Source of the DNA: Malurus cyaneus samueli
Lineage: Eukaryota; Chordata; Aves; Passeriformes; Maluridae
Length of the DNA stretch: 64,000 bases
Direction: 5' to 3'
Assembly (NCBI GenBank): GCA_009741485.1
Contig: CM019214.1
Location: 2,624,566-2,688,565, forward strand
Both the position numbers and the translations under genes were made by a program. Below the pieces are notes generated by a model that saw nothing but the letters and a program-made list of their open reading frames with translations, had not been told where the DNA came from and searched no databases. Shown here in pieces: positions 1-12,935 of this stretch; the stretch's first letter is position 1, and each line of letters begins with the position of its first letter.

Positions 1-239
1 GAGTGTGGGTTTCCCAAGACTCATTTATCAAGGGGCAAAGAGAGTGGTGGGTAAAAGGAGGCTCACACATACCTCTCTCATGGCATGTGATCTGACTATG
101 AGTGAACTGCTTTATCTCCATCACAGCCTAAGGGAGCTTTGAGCTCTGCCTGCTGAGCAACCTGACTCCATGGCGGTGATTCCTCTTGAGCTGGGAAGCC
201 TCTCAAGGTTGCTCCTTGAGACTGGACCCTTCTTTGGTA
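1..239. other. unique flank, nothing identified
   Basis: No open frame, repeat or RNA signature was recognised. It forms the left flank of the first family-Z LTR. Confidence 0.5.
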
Positions 240-245
240 GGTGAC

Positions 246-662
246 TGTGGGGGAAAAAAGTGGCCCCACAAGCCCTGATTGTGAAACTCAGCCAATTATT
301 GTGTATGACTGAGGCCTGGGAAAAGAAAGGGATGTTAACAGCCTACATGGAGGAGGAATAACACAACCTTGGCTACTGTTGAGAAAAGGAGGTTGGAATG
401 TAGAATTGATAACGCAGGTGGCTGGAAATTATAAACATTACTAATACTGTAGCTTTTGCAAACTCACCAATTATGTTCTGATTACTAATTAAACAGCTGT
501 CTCTTAACCAATGTATGTTTGACACAAATGTATACTCTGGCTGCTAAAGTGGATAACAGAAGCTTGTCCCACAATAAAGTCGTTCTTTCTCTCTGTTTTT
601 TTCACCCACTTTTGTGTGTTTTGTATCTATACTTTTTTGTCTCTGTTTGGCCAGCAGCGACA
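246..662 (+). mobile_element. solo LTR, family Z copy 1 (ERVK-like)
   Basis: A 417-bp element that begins TGTGGGGG and ends GCGACA, so it has the TG...CA termini of a retroviral LTR. It is flanked by ggtgac (240-245) and ggcgac (663-668), a 6-bp target duplication with one mismatch. A polyadenylation signal AATAAA lies at 573-578, followed by a T-rich stretch, which sets the + orientation. Copies are at 39158-39574 (opposite strand, same 417-bp length) and 56627-57012. No gag, pol or env sequence is adjacent, so it is read as a solo LTR left by LTR-LTR recombination. A 6-bp duplication is typical of class II (ERVK-like) elements; that class label is inferred. Confidence 0.88.
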
Positions 663-668
663 GGCGAC

Positions 669-3600
669 TGCCATAATGCATAGCCTTGTGCTAAAGTGCA
701 CTGAGGTTTTGTCTTTCATCTTTGTTTTGGTAACTTTAGTTCTGCCTTGGTAGCTTTGAATCACAGTTGTATCCTTTGGGCAGAACCATAACAGAGTGAA
801 CCTTTCCATCAAATGTTGGTAAATTGCAGTTTTATGGCATCACATTTCAATAAAACCACTTTTGCTGGTATCTTTGAAATTAGTTCTTTAAGTGGTCTAA
901 ATTGCCCATTCACAGCAAACTGACATTGTCAGAAAAATCTTGAATCAGCATTCACAAGAGAAACACACAATGCTGTTGGACCTTTTCCTTCAGAACAAAT
1001 GAGCTTTAGAGATCTGTTCATCGTAGTCCTGTGTGTTTATCTGTAAACAATGGACATCTCACTTCAAGAGTTCTTTACAGTATTATTATGGATATATAAT
1101 AATCATAAATAATATTATGAAATGTCCTCTGAACTAAAATGGGGATATTTTAAAAACCAGTAATCACTGCAGAGAAAACACTTTTTTTGAGTCTTCACTT
1201 TCAATTTAATTGGAGATGCCATAGTGACCATACTGTTTAATTGGAGATTGGAAGGACTTGTTTTTAGCCTTCTTCTGCATGTTTCTATTATACTTTTAAT
1301 TTTTTCTCGTACTAATTTATGATCAGAACACATGTTATTGGTTTTTCAAAATGTTGAAGAGCTTTTTGTTTTGTGCTTTATGCTTTTCCTGACAATAATG
1401 TTTTCATTTGGATAAGAAAGGCAATTATGGAACTGGTTTTTATGTTATGTGATTTTCTTTTGAAAGTCATTTCACTTGAGATGAACTCTTCATAGATGAA
1501 AAGAGACTGCAGGGCTGTGCATGATGCTTGCATAGCAAATCACAGCCAATATTTTGCCTGTCTTTCAGCCCAGAACGTTTTGTTCAACACCACATTACTT
1601 TGTGTTTGAATAAGGCCTTAACCTGAGAGAAATGTTGGAAGTACCCTTTATTCATTCTTTATTTTTTCATTCACAGATTCCTTTTCTTGCATTTGCTCTT
1701 TGTCCTTGACACCCATTAAATCTCTGAGCAACTAAGGTGAAAGGTGCTTCTTAAGCTGAGCAGCACATCATCTCAGCCTTGTCTATCCCTACGACCCCAT
1801 TTCAAAATTGGGTTTTTTTTTTCTGCATTAAAAATTTTTGAACCAATGTCTTTCTGACAATTTCAAGTTCTAACCTTGAAATACGCTGGGGCAGTCCTTG
1901 AATTATGATTCCTTTTTGCATTACAAATTCATTGCTTGTGGATGCTTGTCATGTTGTAAGGCATCTCTGCAAGGATGACAAGATTCAACTCTTGCATGTT
2001 TTCATTGGCTTCCAGTGGTTGACTGAGCAGTGCATTTTTTGTTTTCAGGAAGGGCACCTGAAATGTGCTGAGCAAAAACAAAGCACATTACACTGTAATT
2101 CACGGGAGTATTCTGTGCCCTTTATGCAATTTGCGTGACAGCCACTGCCTTCTCTCTGCTGGGGCACAGTTGGAATCTTTGCCTCTCTGCCATTCCCTTA
2201 TGAATTTCTTACTTTTGTTCATGAAATGCCAAATTTATTTGTCACTGCAAAACACTGTGTATTCTTACTAACTGGGACATTCCTTTTGTTTTCTTCCTTT
2301 CTCCCCAGCCTGATCAGGACTCAAGTTTATTCTACAGTATGGTCTCCAGTGATAAGTCTCATTCAATTTTAAATGTCTTATATAAAGGAGCTCTGCTCTG
2401 GAGACTATTTAATAGTATTTGAGGGCCAGATTTTTGCTTCAATTTTGCATATCTATAAATCAGGCAACCTACCTGAATATTGTTTTCCAGCATAGAGAAT
2501 GTAAGGTATTGAAAGAAGAGGTACAAAAAAAGTGTCAGAAATCTGTGCATTTTCTGCTTTGCTGTGTTCACTTAGATCCCAGAGCAAAGGTGGAAGTGCA
2601 GGGTAATTGCTACAGAAGAGACCATCAGTAAAAAAAAGTGTGCTGACAAAGAGATGGGCATGACTTCTTTTATCCCTGTGGCTTCTCTGATGCACATGGT
2701 GATTTTTTGTGTTTCATTTGTGTTAAAATTGATGGCTGTGGTGGTAAGTAGAAGAGGTCCCTATCTGTTTATCCACTGAACATTCGTCTGAATTCTGCAG
2801 AAAAGATTTCCTCTTTCTAATTATACACTTTCATAAAAGCTTGGCCATTTGCTGAATAATCCAAGGCCTTGCTTTCCTGTCCTAGATAAATCTGGGAATG
2901 CAACTCCTACAATGTTTTAAGCAGTAATGTTGCAAAATACAGATAGACTTTATATAACTATGAAGTGGAAGTTAGTGCAAATCTTTTTCTTTCCATTAAG
3001 ATTTTGTCAGTATCTGTGGATGGACTGTAAAATAAGCTATATTATCATGGCTCCTGGAATGACACAAGATCTGAACCAGGCTTTATTTGTGATAGGCTAG
3101 AGGCCAAAGTTAACAAAACTTTGTAGGTTTCTTGACTGTGACTCGTAAGACTAAAATAAAATGTGGTATGAATTACACATAAAATGAATATTATAAATTA
3201 TATATACTACTGGTCTGAAAGGGGCAATAGCTTGCTCACTGAATCTCGTCTGACTGTTCCTTCAACTTCTCCAAATTCCTGTGGACAGGAAAAAAATAAA
3301 ACTCACAACTTGTATTCTACCTGGGGATACGCTTTGTTGATTTACTCATCATGAAACTTCCCTGTCTTGTTCTCATGGTTGTTTGCTCAGGTGAAAAAGA
3401 AATAGTGTTTGTTTTTCTTTAGCTATTGAAAACAAGGTTATTGTACATTTACAGTTTCATTTGCCATATGCAGTGTCAACTTCCCTTCTTTTTAGAGATT
3501 TAACAAGTTCATAGTCAAATGTTTTAGTATAAATATTTTTATGACTATGAATACTTCCCACTAGTGGGATTTCAAACAAGCATGTAGATAAATTGAATTT

Positions 3601-6600
3601 CTTCATATGGTCCATTACTTTTCTTCTTCTACTGCAGGTGGTTCCTATGCATTTAAGATCTCTTAAAGACTGTTTTGTCATTTGTATTTCTTTTGCCAAT
3701 AGCCATTCCACAGACCGGCACAAAAATGAATTCTTTCCAGTGGAATGAGAAGGCAGAGTGCTGATTATTGTCATTCTGGGTGTGAGTGTAATGAGGTGTC
3801 AAGGAAAAAAATAGGCTTGTGGTGTTTCTTCTCAAGTTGGATGTATTCAGTTCAAGAATAGCTTCTTCTGGAATGAAACAAAATTGTTGATGAGGCGTTC
3901 ATAAATAAACAAAATTTGAATCACCTAGTAGTTTCTATATAGAAGGTCAACAAGTTTCTTCATACAAAGAAACTCTGTTTGGAACTCATTTGTAAGAAAG
4001 AAATAGTGTAGTTGTGTTTTTATTGCTTTGTTCCTTCATCCCATTTAAGCATAACTATGTATGTGAAGATCTTTCTTCTGTCTTTAACTACAGTTAGTGG
4101 GGGACTGTTTATCATCACCCCAAATACTTTCTTGAGAAATAAAAGATTTATTTTGAGACTGAAAAATGATCTGTCTATGAAAATTGGAACAGAAAATTTG
4201 ATGACATTCAGTGGCTGTTCCTGAGCCTGTTTGACTCATGAGAGTCCGTTTGACTAAGGAGCACAAGCGTTCAACAGAGGGTTTGTTCTTTATAATGAAA
4301 TTATGAGATGCTTGTTATCATAGCTCTTTTCCATCTGGCTTCCTATCATTAGACAAAGCATGTTGTCTGGTTTGTCTTTTGTTTTCTTAAGGTTTTGCTA
4401 AGTTCTAAAAAACTAATTGTTGATGATTGAGTAAACCAGCCATGATAACTAACTCTAAAGACATAATGCAGCATCAATGAGCAGAGTAACTCACATCTTT
4501 TAATGTCTTCTCATCTAAAAATTTTTCCGCCTTTTCTTAACAACCAACAGGGCCAGCCAATGATAATACTGTCCTGTTTTTTCTTTATTTTGTACTTTCT
4601 TCTTCTCAAGATGATAATGGAACTGCTGTTCAGTTCAAAGGAGCAGGCTCAGCATCTGCACAGAGAACAAAATATCTGTGATAATGAAGTCCTGTTGTTG
4701 CCTGTGTACCAAAATCCAGAAGAGCTGTGTCTCCTCCTAGTTTGACTGGTTGGAAAACCATGCTGTGGTCAGAGGAAACTGCTGGGATGAAGGCTCTGGC
4801 AGCACCTAGAGGAATGGGAACCATGTGGATGCTACATCACAGTCTTTTTGTATTTGGTAAGATTAATCAGCTCCAGATGTATGGGGTAGCAGATGGACAC
4901 ACTGTGGCCGTGTGCTTTGTGCATAGCTCAGGGTAATTCTGCTCTGGCACATGTTTATCAGTAAACAGGATGTTCTGTAAGCTGTGAGTGTAAAGTTTTG
5001 GTCTAGCTCCATAAGTTTTAATTTTTTTTTAATAAAGACCTCATTAACAAAAATATGAAATTTGAAATTTTTGTGTCCTGAGATTCCTATACTCAGTTTC
5101 ATTGGCTATGCCAAATGTTTGGTGCTAGCATGCTCTGATGTTGTCAAACCTTCAATAAATTGCACCTACAACACAGATGAGAATATTTTTATTCTTTTTT
5201 TTTTCTATGTAAAATATTAGAAATTAATTCTGTATTTGTTTGGTCAGTGATAAACTGCTTTTATCCAATGAACTGTGAGTCTGTTGCATTTAAATCCCTA
5301 AAAAAATTACACTAATCACAACAGTGTTCTAAATATATGATAATCCCCAGAACCCAAGGCAGAGTAAATTTTTTCATTTACACTTTAAAGGCAACTCTTT
5401 CTAGGACCATCTTAAATAAATACACTGTCAATAAGAAAATATGGTTCAAATGACATTAAGCAAAGGCAATTGATTACTAGAAAGCTGTCTGTTAAAATCC
5501 ATAATCGGCATAGGTTTAAAGTTCAAAGCCAATATAACTTGGATTCTGCCATAGCATGTGGTACTTCTTACTGGCATGAGAAGCTGAAAGTTGTTTTGAT
5601 CATGCCTTCAAACTTAAGAAGAAAGCTAATAAGATGAAAAAAGGTCAGAATTTGTGGGAGACCTCAAATAGTAGTCAGTTTTCAGAATATTAAATACATC
5701 TATGCTAATTCCACCAGATCCAGTAAAACTATTGCTGGAGTAAGGTAGTCACAGTATATGTTAAAATGACCATTAAAACTGAACATCAAACCTTGATATA
5801 AAGTACACTGAAATCAATGAGAAGACTTATGTTCTCTATTTTGATTCTTTCTGTCTTTTAATACACAATTCTTCTTGCAAATATTTTCCTTTTTTTCTTA
5901 AAATAGGCAAGTGCTCACTTACCAAAATGTACCAGTATTGGTAATTATTTTCAAGCTATTCCATTCATGTAATCTTGAGCCTGCCTGAATCTTGTCAGTC
6001 TTGAGATCTGATTCAAAATTGTAACAAAATTACACATCTTTCAGGATAGGCATTTGAAACTCTCCCCATGTCTACAAATAATACAGACTTCTCACAGCAG
6101 TATCTAACGACTAGGAGATATGGACACCACCCAAAACTGAGTGTCATGTCTATTTTAAGGAGCATGAATACATTCAGTAGTAGAACAGCAGCAGATCTTG
6201 GCTTTTAGGAAGCATTTCAAATTTTTTGTCCAGATGCTATGAAATTCTTTTTTTTCTTTAAGCTTGGATAAAGGTACCAACTGACTACCTATCCTTGAGT
6301 ATAATTCTACAATTGTGTTTCCTTGATTCTAATGGAAAAGAACAATGCATGATAGTGAAAGAAAGCACATTTATATGATATTAGTAAGTAAATGTGAGTT
6401 TTGTGCAAATGATTGTTTTCCTCCCATGATATTCCTTCCTTTCAGGGTTAGGATTGAGGAGCTTCCCCTTTACTAAAAGCAGAATTAATACTGCAATGTG
6501 AAGTCATGAATTGGTGGGAATACACGTACAACCTCTTTTGTATCTGCATTGTTATTCCCATTGTTATTCCCAATGAGCACTTGCATAGGTAATGGCAAGA

Positions 6601-8794
6601 AGATATTCTTCAGATAATAGGTCAGTTCAGAAAAATGCTGATGATTAGAAATGGTTGTGTTAAATCCTGGTAATAGAGGTGGCCTGGTTCTTCTTCCTCA
6701 CTGAGCACATTGTATCTGCTAGATTCATCCTGCATCAGGAAAATAAGGGAGTGGGTGAGATGAGATTTGAATTGGCAAAATCAGTATTCCACCATAGAGA
6801 AGTCCAAGGCAGAAAAAAATTACCTTTTATTTGATGGAAGACAGGACTTTACTGAGAAGATTTTGCAATTAAATTGTGTCTCATGCTGTGCAACTTCTGC
6901 TCCCTTCAATATAATTTCTTCATTTTTGTTTCAGGTGACCATGAGACTGTTTCCTTAATATTTTTGCTAAAGTTCTGTTCAGATTACTACAGTTCCTGTC
7001 CTCCCTTCTTCACTGTCCACATGCCACAAGTCATTTGCCCATCCTGCTTTGTTGCCAGGCTCTTTCCTTTCCCTGCTGGCATTTGAATTTACTAAGCAGC
7101 TTCCCAGATCTGACCATCACATGCTTTAGCACAGCATTTTCATTAGCTTGTGGATTGTCTTCATCACCTCTGAGAGAAAGGATCGTTAAGGTGCTAGCAT
7201 GCCTTTCTGCATTTCTAGGCAGCGTAATTGTCACTTAGGAGAACCTAAATAACACCACAATACACCACTCAATATGGCAGCAGTGCAAACGATCATGGAT
7301 AAACAATCACTGTCATCACTGTGCGTTACATTCTGCTCTTTCTATTAAACCAGCCTGTAAATTAGCAATCCATAAAGAAAAAAACTGATCAATAGCAAAC
7401 CTTTTGTTACTGGCAGAAAAACAGTTTGGGGATATTTTACAGCTCCTGTGCTCCAGTGCTTATTGCTTTCTCCTCACAGTCTGATGGAAATGCTTAAAAC
7501 AAAACACCTAATAATGAGGTGGCTGTCGAACAGTAAACTTCTGGGAGGTTTGTTATCAGTTTTATTCTATTGTTTGGAACAGCAGTGGGTTCTGGAGTGT
7601 GGAAGGGACACTGTTAAAAAAGTTTGTTTCTATAACAACATGGTGTAAAAATGGAATTCCCTTTCTTAGCCTCTTCCTTGAAGTGGAAAAACACCAGAGT
7701 ATATTTCAGATGCAAGATATTGGATAGCACTGGTGGTGTGTGAGACAGTAAATAGTGACAGATGGAGTTAAAGCAACGCTTGTGCGTGTGCAAAATTTCT
7801 CTGGGGTGATAAAGCTGTTTTTTTATTTTTTCCTGGGGTTTTTAAAAGCTGCAAGTGTGTATGCTCACCTGAAATCATGTAGCTGACTGTTTTCTAACCC
7901 CTCCTTCTGATGTTAACATTTAGGAAGGAATTAATTAGGGTATTGCACCTGAGTAAAGTCAATTCACCGCCACTCTAAGATTGAACATTATTTGAAAACG
8001 TGTCCTCTAAGTGTTCCCAGTATCAAAGAAGGAAGGAAACAGAATGATTTTGTGGCTGCCTGGGTGAATGTCTTTGAGTCAGCTAAAATCTGTGTAGCTG
8101 GTAGTTCTTCATCCTGTTACCTGCAGGACTCCCAGGATTATCCAGCCAGAGCCTGGATTAGTCCTATCCCACCAGGTATTACTGTGACAAAACTACTCAT
8201 AAGGTTTATGAAAGTTCACAGTATTGCTGATTTGATGTTACCTTTACTGCTGTCACCTCCTTTTGCACATATACTGACACGTGGGTGTCTAACTTTCACT
8301 GAAATGTACACAAAAGACTAATTTAGAGAAGCATTTTCCTGGCTGCTGAATAGCTGTGGCTTGGTGACTAAGTTTGGCTTTGTTTTTTAGCTGTTTTTTG
8401 CATAGTTACTCAAATTCATGAGAGATATTTTAGGTGATGCACTCAAAGATTGCATTTTCAAACCAGAAAATCCAATACATATCAACTTCCTGTCATTGCT
8501 CCCATTACATTTGAATTAGTTTATTCTGATTTCAGCAAGGAAGTGCCAAACTCTGTCAAAAATGCTAAATTAGAATATTCTAACTGTGATTGCTACCTAT
8601 GGATACATCTGTTCTCTTTCAGGTCTCATCCAATACCTCTTTTTAGGTTATGAGGTTTTGCATAGTGTGCATAGGATTGTGTAGTTGTCACTACTTGTAG
8701 CTAGGGAGTTAAAACAGCTGTTCTAACTGGTTTGTACCTTATACAGTTTGGATACATTGGCCAGCATAGAACAGATAACCTTAAAACCGAGTTC
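669..8794. other. unique AT-rich intergenic/intronic sequence
   Basis: About 8.1 kb with no recognisable gene, RNA or transposable element. Open frames are short and look random. Minor features are short T runs near 1812 and 5023 and a 12-bp direct repeat (attgttattccc) near 6548-6571. Confidence 0.5.
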
Positions 8795-8798
8795 TGCT

Positions 8799-9236
8799 TG
8801 AAAGGAATGAGAAGGTAGTGTCTTTACAAACGGACTCTGACTCTGGGGTGAGATAAGGCTGATATGGAAGATAGAAAGAAACAATAGGAAGGATTTGCAC
8901 AGGAATTCTACTGATTGGCTTACCCCAGTCTATGTTAATGGACTACCAGAGCAGAGACACAGAGATGGATATTGAAAGGGGCAATGGATGATAGAAGGGG
9001 GGTTTCATCAGGGGTTTTGGGGAGCCTGAACCTCTCAATACCTCAGCAATGGGGAAAGAAAGAGGGGACTGTGTCTGGGAAATTGGGATAAAAGGAGGCT
9101 GCGTCCTCTATGAATTGGAGAGACCCCATGGGAAATGCCCATGACCTCTCCCTTTATTCATGAATAAAGTTGCGGGACTCCTCTGTCTCCTTTTTGGACA
9201 TAAACCTCTAGTGCTTGTGGATTAATTTTCCTAACA
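8799..9236 (+). mobile_element. solo LTR, family W copy 1 (ERV1-like)
   Basis: A 438-bp element starting TGAAAGGAATG and ending TTCCTAACA. It is flanked on both sides by an exact 4-bp duplication tgct (8795-8798 and 9237-9240). AATAAA at 9163-9168 lies about 70 bp before the 3' end, as expected for an LTR R/U5 boundary, and gives the + orientation. The second copy is 450 bp downstream in the same orientation but has its own, different target duplication. The two are therefore separate insertions, not the ends of one provirus. A 4-bp duplication suggests a class I (gammaretrovirus-like) source; this is an inference. Confidence 0.88.
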
Positions 9237-9240
9237 TGCT

Positions 9241-9682
9241 GAACAAGAGAGCCTGCCTTGGCTCAGAGGAGAGCAGCAGTGGGGTCTGTGCTGGTATGAT
9301 GTGTGCTGTGCTGGGGCTTCTGCTCTCCAGATCAGTGCCCTGACCATGTGAGCTGGGTCCTTGTTCCTCCTGGAAACAGCAGCAGCCTTGTGTGGAGGAG
9401 GTGGTCAGAGAAGGAGAAATTGGTGTCCTTGGTGGCTTTTCTTCAAGATGCAGTGTAGTTGTGGCCAGGAAACATCTCCAAGCCTTGTGAGACAACAGTC
9501 AAAAGGTCAGAGCCATCTCTGAGAGCAGCAGGTACTGTTTGGTCTCTCTCTCATCTGCCTCTTCCCTTGTTTGTGGTAATGGGTGTGCATTTTGTTTGGG
9601 CAATGAGAGAAAGAGACGTGCAAGAGGTGGAAGCTGTATTCTTTGGTGTTGATAAACTGAACTCTATTCTTCCATCTGAAAA
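9241..9682. other. spacer between two family-W LTRs
   Basis: About 440 bp between the two solo LTRs. It has no primer-binding site, polypurine tract or gag/pol similarity that I can see, and is read as ordinary host DNA. It has moderate GC and short overlapping open frames of no recognised type. Confidence 0.55.
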
Positions 9683-9686
9683 GCCA

Positions 9687-10128
9687 TGAAAGCAATGAGA
9701 AGGCAGTGTCTTTGCAAACAGACTCTGACTCTGGGGTGAGATAAGGCTGATATTGGGAGATAGAAGGAAACAATAGGAAGGATTTGCATAGGAATTTTAC
9801 TGATTGGCTTACCCCAGTCTATGTTAATAGACTACCTGAGCAGAGACACAGAGATGGATATTGAAAGGGGGCAATGGATGATAGAAGGGGGGTTTCATCA
9901 AGCGTTTCAGGGAGCCTGAACCTCTCAAGTACCTCAGCAATGGGGAAAGAGAGAGGGAACTGAGCTGGGAAATTGGGATAAAAGGAGACTGCGTACTCTA
10001 TGAATTGGAGAGAGACCCCATGGGAAATGCCCATGACCTCTCCCTTAATTCATGAATAAAGTTGTGGGACTCCTCTGTCTCCTTTTTGGACATAAACCTC
10101 TGGTGCTTGTGGATTAATTTTCCTAACA
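9687..10128 (+). mobile_element. solo LTR, family W copy 2 (ERV1-like)
   Basis: A 442-bp element starting TGAAAGCAATGAG and ending TTCCTAACA, closely similar along its whole length to 8799-9236. It is flanked by exact 4-bp duplications gcca (9683-9686 and 10129-10132), which differ from the tgct of copy 1. Near the 3' end the same AATAAAGTTG motif is followed by a GT/T-rich stretch. It is a second independent insertion in the same orientation. Confidence 0.88.
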
Positions 10129-10132
10129 GCCA

Positions 10133-10460
10133 TTAAACTTACCTGCTCCATCACAAATATATATATATCTGTTTTCTGCAAAGGGAGCTCTCAAGGTTAG
10201 CTCTGCTTATTTAAGCACCATCTTCAGAGAGAGAGAGAATTCTGCTGGAGAGAGCGTATGTGTAGGTGTGCACAGAGAAATCCTTGTGGGGACATGGTGT
10301 GCATGCCCTCAGGAGGAAATGGTCCTCCAGCCCGCAGAGCTTCTCATCAGGGGATGGAGGCAGCAGTGCCTCTGCTGGGCTGCAGGCAAGGCCCAGGACA
10401 GAGAGGAGTCTTCTCCCTTCCACCATGGGCAAAAGAAGAGAGGCCAAGTCTCTGGGGTGT
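10133..10460. other. spacer with short (AT)n tract
   Basis: Holds a short atatatatat tract near 10158-10169 and a GC-richer stretch (10290-10460) with overlapping short open frames. No product was recognised. Confidence 0.4.
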
Positions 10461-10465
10461 ACATC

Positions 10466-11088
10466 TGTCACGATCCGCTTAACCCAAGCGGGAGTCGTGA
10501 TGGTTCGTTATCAGAATCTCAGAGTGCAAAAGAAACGAGGGGCAAGTATATATTCAAAATCATGAACAATTTTATTGGATTTTTGCGATAGAAGAGGGAG
10601 AGAGAGAGAGAGAGAAAGAGAAGAAAGAGTGGGTTTATAGCTACCAAACGGCTCTGACGAGCCCTCATGGTCCAGATTCCATGGGTTCACCACCAGTCTG
10701 TTGGCGGGGATCCTGTCAGGGTCTTTTCAGAGAGACTCTTTATAGTCCTTTTGAAAGCGGGTGGCAGCAGCCAGGGGGTTGCAAAGTATGGAAAAACCAA
10801 CCAAGAGGTGGGGAAAGAATGTCCATTGTTCCATGAGGTGTGCAGCATGGGCTGTGGGCTGTACCGTTCTCTCCGCCTTCACGTCAGGAACGGTGCGACC
10901 ATCCGTAGCTTACACGTTGTACTCAGCAGCCTGGGAACTGGAAACTTGGCAGTCATCCCACCTTGATCTGGCTCGGACTCCTTTGAGCAAAAGTCCCCCT
11001 TTCTTCCCCTTGGGGGTTTTTGGGGTGTTCAGTCTCTCCCTCTCAAAGATCATGAGACAGTCAAGGGATTTATGTACAGTCTCTTACA
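10466..11088 (-). mobile_element. solo LTR, family X copy 1 (5-bp target site)
   Basis: A 623-bp element. On the + strand it begins TGTCACGATCC and ends CTCTTACA, so its sense strand starts TGTAAGAG and ends in GTGACA. Exact 5-bp duplications acatc flank it (10461-10465 and 11089-11093). The sense polyadenylation signal AATAAA reads as TTTATT on the + strand near 10571. A purine (GA) tract at about 10590-10630 is a family feature. Other copies are at 41944-42557, 52677-53266 and 63110-63738. The 5-bp duplication fits an ERVL-like origin; no internal retroviral genes were seen. Confidence 0.9.
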
Positions 11089-11093
11089 ACATC

Positions 11094-12845
11094 CCTTCTT
11101 TGCCATCTGAATTCTAGCTGAATATTAAGATAGGACTGAGTACAGTTGGAGCAGTACAGGCTTGCATGCTGACAGATACAGCTTGTTCTTTCCAGATTGC
11201 TAAAGCTTATTTTAAAAGGTCTAATTATTGGAGATCTTCCATTGTGTATCTAAAGCCACTGATATCTTGCTGTCAATTAAATGAAAACAAGTTGCTGTTG
11301 CTTTTGAATTTAAGGGGGATCTCTCAATAAAAATATGTTTACCAACAGTTACACATACGGAAGTGTTTTAAAAATATTTTAAGTGCACTGCAATTACCTA
11401 AAGGTGTGAAATGAAGTTGCCTGTGTTCACTGCGTCACAAGCAAGGCCTGAAATTCAGTGACTATCGGGGTTGCTGGGCTGTTTTTCCATATATATGGCC
11501 AATAAAATTAGAAGCTTTATCTCTGGGCAAATTGATTTATATTTTCTTAGGTTTAGCTTATTCTTTCAGCTAGGAGATATGTAATAGGATTTCTTAAGCA
11601 AAGACTTATTTCTTTAAAGTTGTAGTGAAAACACTGATATGTGAAATACAGATGATATTGTTCCATGCTTTCAGACATTTATTTTATACCATATACCAGT
11701 GTATAATGCAGGAAATTTTGAAAGACAACTGTGGATTTCTGAGAAAAGCCTTTGCTTTTAGCTCATGTTATGGTGGCTTATGCAGTCAAATTATAACAAA
11801 ATATATTCTGGTTTTAGTGGAAAATGCATTCACATTAGGACATGTGAGTCTATTATTGTAAAAGTAAGCCTCCTGTGGTTCATGAAACTAAAATACTCGT
11901 GGGTGCAATACTGCTATAGTTTTGTGCAGAAATAGAAACCTTGAAGCACATGTATTTCACTGCATGTGAATGTTGGGTTCACGTCAGAAAAGCTGGTTAA
12001 CTGTTTTTTGTGACACGTGTCTGTTGTGGTGGTGCTGTTCTCCTGATACTTTACAGCACTTAGAAATGTGGCTGAGGTGACTCATTTGCAGAAAAAAAAA
12101 TCATATGGGACTTGAAGCATTTCTAATAATGGAAAGAGTGACAAAGGAAAGTGATTATTTCTAAGTCTGTTTCATTACAAAAGCTCTTAAACATTTTTAT
12201 TATTTTTTTAATGTACTGGAGCACGATGATTGTAACAGAGGGTTCACTTGCTTCATATTATGTGACATTCAGTACATAAATTAGCTAAATGTGTCAAAAG
12301 ACCACTCAAATAATATAGAGGGACATATTATCAATCGTGTTACAGCTGTGGGTTCTACTGGTCACATCAGTCCTCCCAAGTCAGTTGAAACTGTTCTTGT
12401 ATTCTGTATAAACTGAACATCTTCCCCTGAGTTTGAAAAACAATAAATTAAATACAAATTACAAGGGAAAGGCTGTGCTTTCATGATATTTCAGGCATGC
12501 TGTGAGCTGGAAGTGTCTGTTCCATAAAGTGTTCCAGGATCAGATGTACATTAAGAGATCTCTTGTATCTTGTAAGGTTTCACATGATCTGCTGGTACAA
12601 TGTTATCTTGTATTTCCTAGAAAAGCAGTAATCATGAGAAATTTCTTCCTTGCTGTTACTGATGATGTCAGCATGCCTTAAGGTTCTTTCTTGCTGCCAA
12701 CTCGTTGCATGCATATTTTTGTACATCTTCCTCCTCTTCTTGAGATCACTTGTACAGCTGAAATTTTGTGCAAGGGGCCCCACTAACATTTGTCGGTAAC
12801 CCTGTTCCAGCTTGCACTGACACTGTCAAGGTGGGTGAAATATTA
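11094..12845. other. unique sequence, nothing identified
   Basis: About 1.75 kb of AT-rich DNA without a recognised repeat or gene. Confidence 0.45.
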
Positions 12846-12935
12846 ACATAGAATCATAGATTTGCTACAGTTCAAAAAGACCTCCACGATAATTGACTCA
12901 ACCATTAAGATGTCCAGCCAACGTCCCTAAGGATT
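12846..12935 (-). mobile_element. CR1 LINE 3'-end fragment
   Basis: The + strand reads catagaatcatagat followed by a stretch resembling the reverse complement of the CR1 3' untranslated end (AAAAGACCTCCACGATAATTG, then ATTAAGATGTCCAGCC). The octamer-like ATAGAATCATAG start is the hallmark of avian CR1 3' tails. The fragment is short, diverged and non-coding, and its right boundary is approximate. Confidence 0.65.

Noticed and set aside
8799..10128. A short provirus or a segmental duplication
   Set aside because: Each LTR has its own, different 4-bp target duplication, so two insertions explain it better.
10266..11117. Overlapping open frames around 10.3-11.1 kb, repeated at 41.9-42.6 kb
   Set aside because: Those from 10466 on are shared because both loci carry the same family-X LTR. 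They are not conserved as protein, since frames shift between copies.
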